In this document: in pieces, positions 1 through 7,430 of the stretch
Layout of the letters: each line of letters opens with the position of its first letter
Position numbering within the stretch: position 1 is the first letter of the stretch
NCBI GenBank assembly: GCA_022563775.1
Contig: JADFMS010000021.1
Coordinates: 1-23,097, forward strand
DNA from: Fidelibacterota bacterium
GTDB lineage: Bacteria > Marinisomatota > SORT01
Direction of reading: 5' to 3'
DNA length: 23,097 bases
Translations under genes and position numbers: made by a program
The notes under the pieces: model-generated
Told to the model about the DNA's origin: nothing
What the model saw: only the letters and a program-made list of their open reading frames with translations
Database searches by the model: none

Positions 1-1227
1 TATAAACATATATTTGAAAACACTAACGAGGGGCTATATCAAAGTTCTATTGATGGGAAGTTGATTACGGCAAATCCGGCATTAGTAAATATACTCGGCT
101 ATGACTCGCGCGAGGAGCTTTCGAAGCGAGATTTAAAAGAGAGTATATATTCGGGGATTGAAAACTGGGAGGAGTATCTTGATCTTCTGTTTGAGAATAA
201 GAGTGTCTTGAACCATGAAATGCAATGCAAAAAACGGAACGGAGAGGAAATTATCGTAGTCAGTTCATCCAGATTAGTTACCGATGAATTTGGTGGAGAA
301 CCGTACATCGCGGGTAGTCTTTCGGACATCACCGAAAGGCGGAAGATTGAGAAGGAAAGGGAGACTTTCACCCGGGCTCTGAAAGAGAAAAACACTCAAT
401 TAAAAGAAGCGAACCGTCTTAAGGATGAATTCCTGGCAAATATGAGTCATGAACTGAGAACACCGCTTAATTCGATCATAGGTTTCTCAGAGGTTCTTAT
501 TGACGGATTATCCGGAGAATTGAACGAGGAACAAACCGAATTTATGAATAATATTCGCTCAAGCGGTATGCATCTGCTCGAGCTGATTAACAACATATTG
601 GATTTAAGTAAGATTCGTGCGGGCATGATGACGATTAGCCCCTCAGCTGTCGATCTGGTCTCCTTGAGCAGGGAGGTATGCGGCACATTCATTCCGCAGG
701 CGACTCAAAAACAGATATCATGTACATCAGACTTACCGGATTACGAATTAGTCGCAATTCTGGACCCATTAAAAATCAAGCAGGTTCTGATAAATATTAT
801 GGGTAACGCATTTAAGTTTTCTAATGAAAAAGGAAAAGTAAAACTTACGGTTAAAGAAATCATGATATCCGATTGGGATAAAAGAGAGATGACACAAGCC
901 AAACCCGGTGAAGGAAACGCCGTAGCAATTTTGGTGGAAGATACCGGTATCGGGATAAAAAATGAAGACGTTAACATCATTTTTGATGAGTTCAGGCAAA
1001 TAGACGGCTCTTATACGAGAGAGACAGGAGGTTCAGGTTTGGGTTTACCTATTTCGAAAAAATTCATTCTGCTCCACGGAGGAAAAATATGGGCAGAAAG
1101 TGAACCTGGTACCGGCACATGTATAACAATCATTCTTCCCAAAGAGCCTTCAAAGCCGACAGATGAAGGATATTTACCCGGTTCAGCCGAAGGTGAAATA
1201 AAAATCGAGTCGGAAGCAGCAGCCTAA
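1..1227 (+). CDS. PAS-domain sensor histidine kinase, 5' end missing
   Basis: A sensor kinase that would autophosphorylate on histidine and pass phosphate to a receiver. The reading frame is open from base 1, and residues encoded before base 61 continue a PAS domain (IFENTNEGLYQSSIDGK), so the TTG at 61 is internal and the true start lies left of the window. Order visible: PAS core (to about base 340), a short charged coiled-coil-like linker, HisKA H-box with MSHELRTPLN (phospho-His codon at 448-450), then HATPase: N-box INIMGNAFKFS, G1 DTGIGI, F-box region FDEFRQIDG and G2 GGSGLGL. No transmembrane segment or receiver is seen in the part present. The C-terminal tail after the ATPase is short and acidic. 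Two receiver-only regulators follow at once and are likely partners. What it senses cannot be told. Confidence 0.93.
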   Translation, partial: YKHIFENTNEGLYQSSIDGKLITANPALVNILGYDSREELSKRDLKESIYSGIENWEEYLDLLFENKSVLNHEMQCKKRNGEEIIVVSSSRLVTDEFGGEPYIAGSLSDITERRKIEKERETFTRALKEKNTQLKEANRLKDEFLANMSHELRTPLNSIIGFSEVLIDGLSGELNEEQTEFMNNIRSSGMHLLELINNILDLSKIRAGMMTISPSAVDLVSLSREVCGTFIPQATQKQISCTSDLPDYELVAILDPLKIKQVLINIMGNAFKFSNEKGKVKLTVKEIMISDWDKREMTQAKPGEGNAVAILVEDTGIGIKNEDVNIIFDEFRQIDGSYTRETGGSGLGLPISKKFILLHGGKIWAESEPGTGTCITIILPKEPSKPTDEGYLPGSAEGEIKIESEAAA

Positions 1228-1260
1228 AATATGAGTGACCAAAAGAGTAAGGGATATTAA

Positions 1261-1620
1261 TTGAAAATTTTAATTATTGAAGACAACACGGTAAGTCGAA
1301 TGCTTCTGGCTAAGATATTATCGCATCACGGCGTGGAAGTTTTGGAGGCGGAGAACGGGAAGCGCGGTATCGAAATTGCAAAATCGAAGATGCCCAACCT
1401 GATACTTCTGGATCTACAGCTACCTGAAATCGACGGATATACCGTTGCAAAAATTCTTTGTGAGGATCAGAAGACCGCCGGCATCCCGGTTGTGGCAGTC
1501 TCAGCCAATGTCAGGGACGTTGATAAAAATAATGCGATAAACGCAGGTTGTGTAGGATTTATTGAAAAACCATTGAACACTCGCACATTTTATGAGAGCA
1601 TCAAACAATATTTGAACTGA
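1261..1620 (+). CDS. Stand-alone receiver (CheY/DivK-like response regulator)
   Basis: A 119-residue single receiver domain with no output domain. Acidic pocket E7-D8, phospho-acceptor D51 (in LLDLQLP), switch serine S81 and conserved K103 (in EKP) are all present, so it should be phosphorylatable. Start chosen as TTG: an in-frame TAA sits directly before it (1258-1260) and TAAGGGA lies 6 bases upstream as a ribosome-binding site. It follows the kinase by 33 bases and its stop overlaps the next ATG by one base. It resembles DivK-type or relay receivers that act by protein contact rather than DNA binding; the partner is unknown. Confidence 0.9.
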   Translation: MKILIIEDNTVSRMLLAKILSHHGVEVLEAENGKRGIEIAKSKMPNLILLDLQLPEIDGYTVAKILCEDQKTAGIPVVAVSANVRDVDKNNAINAGCVGFIEKPLNTRTFYESIKQYLN

Positions 1621-2006
1621 TGAAGACGATACTGACAATAGACGATGATCCTGTAGTAAGAACCCTTGTTAAAAAGATTTTTGAGCAAGTCGGATTCAAG
1701 GTTATAACAGCTGCGGACGGCTTTGAAGGAATTCATTCCATTTTGACTCAGAAACCGGATCTAATATTTCTGGACATCATGATGCCCATCATAGACGGAA
1801 TTGAAGTTTTGAAGAGAGTAAAGAAAATGCCGGAGGTAGCCGCTATTCCGATTATCATGTTCACAGCAGTTGCGGATAGTCAAAAAGTCGTTCAATCGTC
1901 CCAATTAGGCGCAGCGGATTATGTAATAAAACCGTTTCAGAGTTCTATACTGATTAAGAAAGTTCAAGAGGTATTGCTTAAATTTCAAACTAACGCTTCA
2001 GTTTGA
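1620..2006 (+). CDS. Second stand-alone receiver domain protein
   Basis: A 128-residue receiver-only protein. The acidic cluster D8-D10, phospho-acceptor D52 (in FLDIMMP), T82 and K104 (in IKPF) are intact. It starts at an ATG that shares one base with the stop of the preceding receiver gene (TGATG), so the two are probably translationally coupled. There is no DNA-binding or enzymatic output domain, leaving a phosphorelay intermediate or a protein-binding regulator as the choices. Receiver-only proteins next to flagellar genes are sometimes CheY, but the hallmarks that would separate CheY from other receivers are not decisive here, so no symbol is given. Confidence 0.9.
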   Translation: MKTILTIDDDPVVRTLVKKIFEQVGFKVITAADGFEGIHSILTQKPDLIFLDIMMPIIDGIEVLKRVKKMPEVAAIPIIMFTAVADSQKVVQSSQLGAADYVIKPFQSSILIKKVQEVLLKFQTNASV

Positions 2007-2187
2007 TTTAACAGGGTACGCCTTATCCCGTCCGATATTTTAGTAGTTTATTCATGAGGAAAATGGTTCCGCAAACGATAGGAATGAGGAAATATTTACC
2101 CCTTCGATTAACAATTCGAGCTATAGATTTTGAGGAATATCAAAAGAAATAAATCTGTAACCTATTGATTATAAACAAGTAACAATC

Positions 2188-2203
2188 GACGTTTATCAAC
2201 GTC
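2188..2203 (+). promoter_or_regulatory. Small palindrome upstream of sigma-54 promoter
   Basis: GACGTT-TATC-AACGTC is a perfect 6+6 inverted repeat with a 4-base spacer, ending 8 bases before the -24 element. It could be a regulator binding site near the flagellar promoter. It lies closer than classical enhancer sites for sigma-54 activators, so its role is uncertain. Confidence 0.35.
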
Positions 2204-2211
2204 TCTATCTC

Positions 2212-2227
2212 TGGCATTATCTTTGCA
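2212..2227 (+). promoter_or_regulatory. Sigma-54 (RpoN) promoter for the flagellar operon
   Basis: TGGCATTATCTTTGCA matches the -24/-12 consensus TGGCAYR-N4-TTGCW at nearly every informative position, with the GG and GC doublets at the required 12-base offset. It sits in the 257-base gap before flgF, about 37 bases upstream of the ATG, leaving a short leader of roughly 25 bases. Sigma-54 control of rod, ring and hook genes is established in several flagellated phyla, which fits the position. Dependence on an AAA+ activator is expected from the family; that gene is not in the window. Confidence 0.8.
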
Positions 2228-2252
2228 AAACTCCATCGTAGTTATAGAAAAT

Positions 2253-2256
2253 AGGA
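2253..2256 (+). promoter_or_regulatory. Ribosome-binding site of flgF
   Basis: AGGA seven bases before the ATG at 2264, within the short leader downstream of the sigma-54 promoter. It supports the chosen flgF start. Confidence 0.6.
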
Positions 2257-2263
2257 TAATCGG

Positions 2264-3004
2264 ATGGCAATAGGAATACACAAAGCAGCTGCCGGGATGG
2301 TCGCAGGTATGAGCCGGTTCGGGGCAATAGCAAATAACCTTGCGAATGCCGGAACCACCGGCTATAAGCGGGATTTACAGTTTCTTCGCTTACTCACTGA
2401 CAAGCAGATTGAACTCAGCAGGCGAAAATCCCGGGGAGCGCCGGTCCAAACTTTTGTAGAAGACCAATATACCGATTTTTCCCAGGGGGAGTTATCAGAA
2501 ACGGGGAACAGACTGGATATAGCTATCAGCGGTGAAGGTTTTTTTACACTTGAGACGCCCCGGGGAACGGCATATTCCAGGAACGGTTCATTCACCATAA
2601 ATGAGGACCACTTTCTCGTTGACTATAACGGAAATATAGTTATGAGCGATTCCGGAGCAATATCTGTCAACGGTTCGGAAATAAATATAAACAGGAACGG
2701 GGAAATTGAAGTAGACGGAGGGAATGTCGGTAAGCTGAGGATAGTGACATTCAAGGATCTCACAAAACTTAGAAAAGCCGGGAACAGCCTATATATTCCT
2801 CTCGACGAGAGTGTAATCCCTGAAGTGCCGAGGAAATCCTATATCATTTCGCAAGGATACCTTGAAACATCAAACGTAAATCTCGTATCGGAAATGATTA
2901 CGATGATAACGCTTGGAAAAGAGTTTGAAGCAAATCAAAAAATTATCCAGACAAACGATGAACTGATGCGGCTCGAAGCGCGGGAAATGGGAAGGGTTCG
3001 TTGA
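2264..3004 (+). CDS. flgF: Flagellar basal-body rod protein FlgF
   Basis: Proximal rod subunit exported through the flagellar type III apparatus (246 residues; E. coli FlgF is of similar size). The N-terminal rod/hook signature is clear: ANNLANAGTTGYKRD at residues 23-37. The central beta domain includes GNRLDIAISGEGFF and YSRNGSF, and the C-terminal heptad-like segment contains QGYLETSNVNLVSEM. There is no cleavable signal peptide, as expected. It is the first gene after the sigma-54 promoter and precedes flgG. Assigned FlgF rather than a second FlgG because it is shorter, more divergent, and lies immediately upstream of a canonical FlgG; in lineages that use the names FlhO/FlhP this would be FlhO. 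Confidence 0.9.
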   Translation: MAIGIHKAAAGMVAGMSRFGAIANNLANAGTTGYKRDLQFLRLLTDKQIELSRRKSRGAPVQTFVEDQYTDFSQGELSETGNRLDIAISGEGFFTLETPRGTAYSRNGSFTINEDHFLVDYNGNIVMSDSGAISVNGSEININRNGEIEVDGGNVGKLRIVTFKDLTKLRKAGNSLYIPLDESVIPEVPRKSYIISQGYLETSNVNLVSEMITMITLGKEFEANQKIIQTNDELMRLEAREMGRVR

Positions 3005-3028
3005 CCGAGCAGATGAAAAGGGAACAAT

Positions 3029-3033
3029 GGAGG
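3029..3033 (+). promoter_or_regulatory. Shine-Dalgarno deciding the TTG start of flgG
   Basis: GGAGG lies 8 bases before TTG at 3042. The nearer ATG at 3035 is in another frame and hits a stop after four codons, so the TTG is the start. Confidence 0.65.
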
Positions 3034-3041
3034 CATGAAAA

Positions 3042-3830
3042 TTGATTAGATCACTAAAAACAGCCGCTTCGGGGATGTACGCCCAGCAGCTATACGTGGA
3101 TACAATAGCTAATAACCTCGCAAACGTTAACACGACTGCATATAAGAAAACGAAGTTAGAATTTCAGGATTTGCTCTACCATACTATCAAGGCGAGCGGA
3201 GTTGTGAAATCTAACGGTGTCGCAGATCCGACGAGTCTTCAAATAGGCTACGGAGTGAGACCTATCGCATCTCAAAAAATCTTTATTCAAGGTGAGATGG
3301 TTCAAACAGACAATCAGCTGGATCTGGCGATTCAGGGACGAGGTTTTTTCAGGTTATTAGACGAGAATGGAGAGGAGATATACACAAGAGACGGTTCATT
3401 CAAATTGTCGGGTGACGGTTCGATGGTGACGTCTCACGGTTATAAGATGGAACCGGAGATAATAATTCCTTCTGACGCTGTAACGATAACGGTTAATAAG
3501 AACGGAGTAATTTCCGTGATAGTCGAAGGTGATAACATGCCTTTGGAGATCGGTAAGATCGAGCTTACAAACTTTATTAACCCTGCCGGTCTGGAAAACC
3601 TCGGAGAGAACCTGTATCGTGAAACTTCCGCTTCGGGAGAACCTCTAATCAATTTCGGTTCAAACTTGCACATAGGAGTCCTTCACCAGGGTTTTCTTGA
3701 AACGTCTAACGTGAATGTGGTGGAAGAAATGGTGAATTTGATCGTCGCTCAGAGAGCGTACGAAATAAATTCCAAAGTTGTCAAAGCGGCAGAAGAGATG
3801 TTGACCACAGTTACAAATCTAAAGAGATAG
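3042..3830 (+). CDS. flgG: Flagellar distal rod protein FlgG
   Basis: Distal rod subunit of the flagellar drive shaft, exported by the flagellar type III system; 262 residues, the usual FlgG length. Signatures: MIRSLKTAASGMYAQQ at the N terminus, ANNLANVNTTAYKK (residues 24-37), NQLDLAIQGRGFF, YTRDGSF, and the C-terminal GFLETSNVNVVEEMVNLIVAQRAYE region (split here across residues about 225-250) that is diagnostic for FlgG. Translation starts at TTG with a strong GGAGG. FlgG lies 37 bases after flgF and two bases before flgA. The P- and L-rings encoded just downstream surround this rod. Confidence 0.96.
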   Translation: MIRSLKTAASGMYAQQLYVDTIANNLANVNTTAYKKTKLEFQDLLYHTIKASGVVKSNGVADPTSLQIGYGVRPIASQKIFIQGEMVQTDNQLDLAIQGRGFFRLLDENGEEIYTRDGSFKLSGDGSMVTSHGYKMEPEIIIPSDAVTITVNKNGVISVIVEGDNMPLEIGKIELTNFINPAGLENLGENLYRETSASGEPLINFGSNLHIGVLHQGFLETSNVNVVEEMVNLIVAQRAYEINSKVVKAAEEMLTTVTNLKR

Positions 3831-3832
3831 CA

Positions 3833-4822
3833 TTGAGAGTAATACTCTATAACAAGATATTACGGCTCTCGACGTTCTTTATATTCATTGCGTTGTGTAA
3901 TCAGGATTCCTTCGCTCAGAGTATTCAACAGGAAGTGATACTCCTTGATAAGTCGTCCGTATCAGGAGAAAGGATATTTCTATCTGATATTACAGACTTA
4001 TCGAATTTAGATGAGACTCTACGTTCAACTGTTGAGAACGTCCTGATAGGCGCATCACCGTTACCCGGAAGGTCGCGGGAGATAACGAAAGTTTTAGTCA
4101 AAACCCGACTCAAGAGGAAGAAACTGGATAAAAAGATATTCCTCACGGGGGCTGAAAGAGTTACCATAGAACGTGTCTACAACTCTATCTCCGGCGGTAT
4201 GCTTTCGGAGATGCTGCGGCAATTCGTTCACGATAAGTTCACCGAGGTCGTAAAAAATCTTGAAGTAGAAATAATAAATCCCCCCAATGAGATTATCATG
4301 CCTACCGATAAAACCAATGTGTGGTTCGAAATTCCTTTAGGTAAAATTTCACGAGGTAGGTCTGTCATTCATGTGGTCGTCAATTCGGGGAACAACAGGA
4401 CAAAAAAGATCCCTGTTTCAGTAATGGTACGCACGTTTCAGGACGTTCTGGTGAGTTCTCACCAGTTGTACCGAAATTCATCGATCGGCGCAGACGATGT
4501 AAGGATCGAGGTGAGGGAAACTACGAATTTAGGAAGAAAAAGGCAGATCAGCACTCTGGATGAGATAACGGATAAAATTCTCATCAGGGGTGTAAGCGCA
4601 AACAGAATTTTGAGAAATGACATGTTCAGAGTACCTCCTCTCGTAGCCCGCGGAGCACAGTTAAACCTGGTGGTAAAGACAAAAAATCTTGTCGTCCAAA
4701 CGAAGGCTCTCGCCCGGCAGGAGGGTGGACTAAATCAGTATATTGAAGTACAGCCTCTACCGTCCGGAAAAACCATAATGGCAAAAATTATCGACAGCAT
4801 GACTGTAATAGCAGAGTTATAG
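3833..4822 (+). CDS. flgA: Flagella basal-body P-ring assembly chaperone FlgA
   Basis: Periplasmic chaperone that helps FlgI assemble into the P-ring around the rod. Starts at TTG two bases after the flgG stop; the frame begins with a Sec signal peptide (basic MRVILYNKILR, a hydrophobic core, then cleavage near SFAQS). The last 130 residues form the SAF/ChapFlgA domain: VLVSSHQLYRNSSIGADDV, then RGVSANRILRNDM, and the closing beta region GAQLNLVVKTKNLVVQTKA. At 329 residues it is longer than enteric FlgA (about 220), the extra length being an N-terminal domain as in several non-enteric FlgA proteins. The gene order flgG-flgA-flgH-flgI supports the call. Confidence 0.9.
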   Translation: MRVILYNKILRLSTFFIFIALCNQDSFAQSIQQEVILLDKSSVSGERIFLSDITDLSNLDETLRSTVENVLIGASPLPGRSREITKVLVKTRLKRKKLDKKIFLTGAERVTIERVYNSISGGMLSEMLRQFVHDKFTEVVKNLEVEIINPPNEIIMPTDKTNVWFEIPLGKISRGRSVIHVVVNSGNNRTKKIPVSVMVRTFQDVLVSSHQLYRNSSIGADDVRIEVRETTNLGRKRQISTLDEITDKILIRGVSANRILRNDMFRVPPLVARGAQLNLVVKTKNLVVQTKALARQEGGLNQYIEVQPLPSGKTIMAKIIDSMTVIAEL

Positions 4823-4831
4823 ATAAGTAAG

Positions 4832-5422
4832 ATGATAAGAAAAAACTCATTACTAATAATAATATTTCTGATAGCAATTTCGGCGTCGGAAGCAGAAAGT
4901 CAAGGCTTCCAGACATCACCGCATCACTCGCTGTATGCAGATCATAAAGCAAGGGAAATAGGCGACGTCATCACAATAATGATAATTGAATTTTCCGAAG
5001 CAGATAATCAAAGCTCGACGGCGACCTCAAAATCGGATGAGATTTCCGCATCCGCCGACGCAGGAACGGGCTCATTGAGTTTTCTTCCGGGTCTTTCTTT
5101 GGGCATGTCCACGAACAATGCCTTCAGCGGTCAGGGTTCGACGTCCCGCAGGGGCTCGCTAAGAGGGAAAATGACCGCCACGATAAAAGAAATATTGCCA
5201 AACGGCTATTTCAGGGTAGAGGGTAAGCGGGTGATAGAAATAAATCAGGATAAACAAGAGATGAAACTGACCGGAATTGTCAGACCAAGAGATATAAGAT
5301 CAGACAACACAGTATTTTCATACAACATAGCGGAAGCTAATATCAAATATTCAGGAAAAGGCGCTGTGAATAGGGCTCACCGGATGGGGTATTTCCGGAG
5401 GATAATTAACTGGATATTTTAA
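4832..5422 (+). CDS. flgH: Flagellar L-ring protein FlgH, without lipobox cysteine
   Basis: Outer-membrane L-ring subunit, the bushing for the rod. Family features: SLYADHKAREIGDVITIMI near the N terminus, the Ser/Ala-rich middle, GQGSTSRRGSL, the IKEILPNGYFRVEGKR strand and the IVRPRDIRSDNTV motif ending in GYFRRIINWIF. A Sec signal peptide spans about residues 1-24. Enteric FlgH is a lipoprotein, but this protein contains no cysteine at all, so it cannot be N-terminally lipidated. At 196 residues it is shorter than E. coli FlgH (232). Nine bases after flgA, ten before flgI. Confidence 0.94.
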   Translation: MIRKNSLLIIIFLIAISASEAESQGFQTSPHHSLYADHKAREIGDVITIMIIEFSEADNQSSTATSKSDEISASADAGTGSLSFLPGLSLGMSTNNAFSGQGSTSRRGSLRGKMTATIKEILPNGYFRVEGKRVIEINQDKQEMKLTGIVRPRDIRSDNTVFSYNIAEANIKYSGKGAVNRAHRMGYFRRIINWIF

Positions 5423-5432
5423 TGGTAAAAGT

Positions 5433-6551
5433 ATGATATATAAAAAACTTATATCGGTTCTTTTTATCGTATCGCTGTTTAACTCAGTTCTGTTTGGTGC
5501 GTCTCGAATAAAAGATGTTGCAAGTATTACCGGGTTATCGAGTACGCCGCTGATAGGTTACGGGTTGATTACGGGTCTTGACGGATCCGGTGACAGGTCA
5601 AGCAGGAGCTCAGCCTTGACACTCCAGACTATTTCCAATATGCTCGAGCGGTTCGGGATAACCGTCGCTATGAAAGATTTGAGGTCACTGAACGTAGCCG
5701 CCGTAATGGTAACTGCCGATCTACCGCCGTTTGCAAAACCGGGCACCCGCATTGACGTCAGCCTGTCGAGTATCGGAGACGCAAGGAGCCTGCAGGGAGG
5801 CACTCTTCTACTTGCTCCTCTATTCAACACTACGGGTAAGTTTGTGGCTTACGCACAGGGACCTCTGTCAGTCGGTGGATACAACTTCGAAACGAGCAGT
5901 GGTGAAAGAGTACGTAAAAACCACACACTGGTGGGACGAATCCCCGGTGGTGGAAGAATCGAGGTTGACGTGGAATTTGAACTGGCAAACAACTGGGAGC
6001 TCTCCATAGTCTTACGAAACCCGGATTTTACATCGGCAACAACTTTGGCACGGGCGATAAACGACAGATTCTCAGCTGTTATCGCTAAGGCGAGGGACGC
6101 ATCATCTATCTCGGTCACAGTCCCTGAAGAATATCGTCAAGATGGAGAGCTGGTAGAGTTCGTATCACTGGTAGAAATGCTTGAAATCGAGGTGGACCAG
6201 ACCGCACGGGTGGTTATCAATGAACGAACGGGAACTATTGTTGTCGGCGAGAATGTGACGCTTTCCCAAGTCGTTGTAGCACACGGTAATCTCAGTATCG
6301 AGATTTCTACAGTACCTGTGATATCTCAACCGTCGCCATTTTCGCAAGGTCGAACAGTTGTAACCAGTTCAGCAAGCATCTCCGTTAGAGAGGAACCTGG
6401 AAAAACCGCTATGGTAATGCGTTCAGCAGCAAACGTGTCCGACATAGCAGCCACGCTAAACCTGTTGGGCGTATCTCCCAGAGACATTATTGCGATATTT
6501 CAGGCTATGAAGCAGGCGGGAGCGCTGCATGCCGAGTTGATAATAATGTAA
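5433..6551 (+). CDS. flgI: Flagellar P-ring protein FlgI
   Basis: Periplasmic P-ring subunit that encircles the rod in the peptidoglycan layer. A signal peptide (MIYKKLISVLFIVSLFNS, cleavage about residue 23) precedes the typical mature start SRIKDVASITG. Conserved blocks: NPLIGYGLITGLDGSGD-like segment (here TPLIGYGLITGLDGSGD), TLQTISNMLERFG, KNVAAVMVTADLPPF-like segment, GTRIDVSLSSIGDARSLQGG, and the C-terminal LLGVSPRDIIAIFQAMKQAGAL that ends most FlgI proteins. Length 372, close to the family norm of about 365. It needs FlgA, encoded two genes upstream, for assembly. Confidence 0.97.
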   Translation: MIYKKLISVLFIVSLFNSVLFGASRIKDVASITGLSSTPLIGYGLITGLDGSGDRSSRSSALTLQTISNMLERFGITVAMKDLRSLNVAAVMVTADLPPFAKPGTRIDVSLSSIGDARSLQGGTLLLAPLFNTTGKFVAYAQGPLSVGGYNFETSSGERVRKNHTLVGRIPGGGRIEVDVEFELANNWELSIVLRNPDFTSATTLARAINDRFSAVIAKARDASSISVTVPEEYRQDGELVEFVSLVEMLEIEVDQTARVVINERTGTIVVGENVTLSQVVVAHGNLSIEISTVPVISQPSPFSQGRTVVTSSASISVREEPGKTAMVMRSAANVSDIAATLNLLGVSPRDIIAIFQAMKQAGALHAELIIM

Positions 6552-6558
6552 CGTAAAG

Positions 6559-6924
6559 ATGAAGGTGAACGAAATAAATAAGGTGATATCCGGAGCCGTG
6601 AACAGAAGCGGTTTCGCCGACATAATAGCTAAACAGCGCTCGACGAACTTTACCGGAAATGATAGGGATCCCAAAGTTGAGGATGCCGCTAAAAAATTTG
6701 AAGGGATGTTTTTGGCTTATTTAATGAACGAAATGATGAAGAGTACGGGTGACGGATTTATGGGGAAGGGTTTGTCAGGAGATATTTTTAAGAGTTTATT
6801 TGCGCAGCAAATAAGCGAACAGTTATCGTCCGGCAGGGGGATGGGATTGTCGGACATGGTGTACGAATACTTTGAAAAGAACGGCATGACAGTGAGTGTT
6901 GATAAATCGTCGGAGGAAAAATGA
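6559..6924 (+). CDS. flgJ: FlgJ-type rod-binding protein (no muramidase domain)
   Basis: Rod-binding cap protein of 121 residues. It matches the N-terminal rod-binding half of FlgJ: AAKKFEGMFLAYLMNEMMKS (residues about 44-63), then GKGLSGDIFKSLFAQQISEQL and a final GMGLSDMVYEYF. The C-terminal peptidoglycan-hydrolase (SLT or glucosaminidase) domain found in enteric FlgJ is absent. This split form is common outside gamma-Proteobacteria; the hydrolase should then be a separate gene not in this window. The stop overlaps the flgN start by four bases (ATGA). Confidence 0.9.
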   Translation: MKVNEINKVISGAVNRSGFADIIAKQRSTNFTGNDRDPKVEDAAKKFEGMFLAYLMNEMMKSTGDGFMGKGLSGDIFKSLFAQQISEQLSSGRGMGLSDMVYEYFEKNGMTVSVDKSSEEK

Positions 6925-7430
6925 GTAACCGGCTTACCGCGTTCATAGAAAGTCTAAAATCTGAAGTAGATGCGTACAAAACTCTTCATCAAGTGTTGGA
7001 AGATGAAAAAGAGGCTTTGATTAAATGGGATATCGATGCCGCTACTCTCATTCTATTTAAAAAAGACGAGATAGTGTCGGAAATACAGGAGTTAGAAAAC
7101 GAACGAACTGCGAAGGCTCTAATGGTCGGGAAAGAATTATTTCCGGGAAGCCAAACCGGACAGCCGCCGACACTGAAGAAGATCATAGAGAATCTCGATG
7201 AGCCGATGGCGCATGACCTTGAAGAGTTCAGGAATGAACAGATAAAACTCGTCACAGAGGTAAGAAACCTCAACGCCAGGAACAGTCTCTTGATGAAGAG
7301 AACTGTAGAGCTCATATCCGGTAGTATCAACACGATGACGGGGGGCGAGGAAACTACTCCGTTCTACGATGATAAGGGGAATTACAGAAAAACTTCCACA
7401 TCTGCGAAACTTATCGACGGAACTATCTGA
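6921..7430 (+). CDS. flgN: FlgN-like export chaperone
   Basis: Probable cytoplasmic chaperone for the hook-filament junction proteins FlgK and FlgL. The protein (169 residues) is almost all helix with long charged heptads, contains LIEFLKSEVDAYKTLHQVLEDEKEALI-like N-terminal FlgN helix (here starting RLTAFIESLKSEVDAY), a short loop with PPTLKKIIENLD, and a helix with LNARNSLLMKRTVELI typical of FlgN. Sequence identity in this family is always low, so position is the better evidence: directly between flgJ and flgK. Start ATG has a strong GGAGGAAAA upstream (6912). Its stop overlaps the flgK ATG by one base. Confidence 0.8.
   Translation: MSNRLTAFIESLKSEVDAYKTLHQVLEDEKEALIKWDIDAATLILFKKDEIVSEIQELENERTAKALMVGKELFPGSQTGQPPTLKKIIENLDEPMAHDLEEFRNEQIKLVTEVRNLNARNSLLMKRTVELISGSINTMTGGEETTPFYDDKGNYRKTSTSAKLIDGTI

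Larger units (their letters stand above)
2007..2263 (+). other. Intergenic region before the flagellar operon
   Basis: No convincing gene or intrinsic terminator is visible in this 257-base gap. It holds the palindrome and sigma-54 promoter listed separately, and an unsupported 32-codon frame (2054-2152) without a ribosome-binding site. Confidence 0.6.

Noticed and set aside
61..63. TTG at 61 as the start of the histidine kinase
   Set aside because: The reading frame is open from base 1 and its upstream residues continue a PAS domain, so the gene is truncated by the window edge.
2012..2029. Possible intrinsic terminator after the second receiver gene
   Set aside because: GGG and CCC can pair weakly, but the stem is imperfect and there is no clean T-run.
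2008..2038. Sigma-28-like element (TTAA ... TCCGATAT)
   Set aside because: Spacing is too long and the -10 part is a poor match; the sigma-54 element downstream explains the operon better.
2054..2152. 32-codon frame in the gap before flgF
   Set aside because: No ribosome-binding site, no recognisable features, and it lies in promoter DNA.
5731..6009. Same-strand alternative frame inside flgI
   Set aside because: Overlaps a fully conserved FlgI frame and has no protein-like features.
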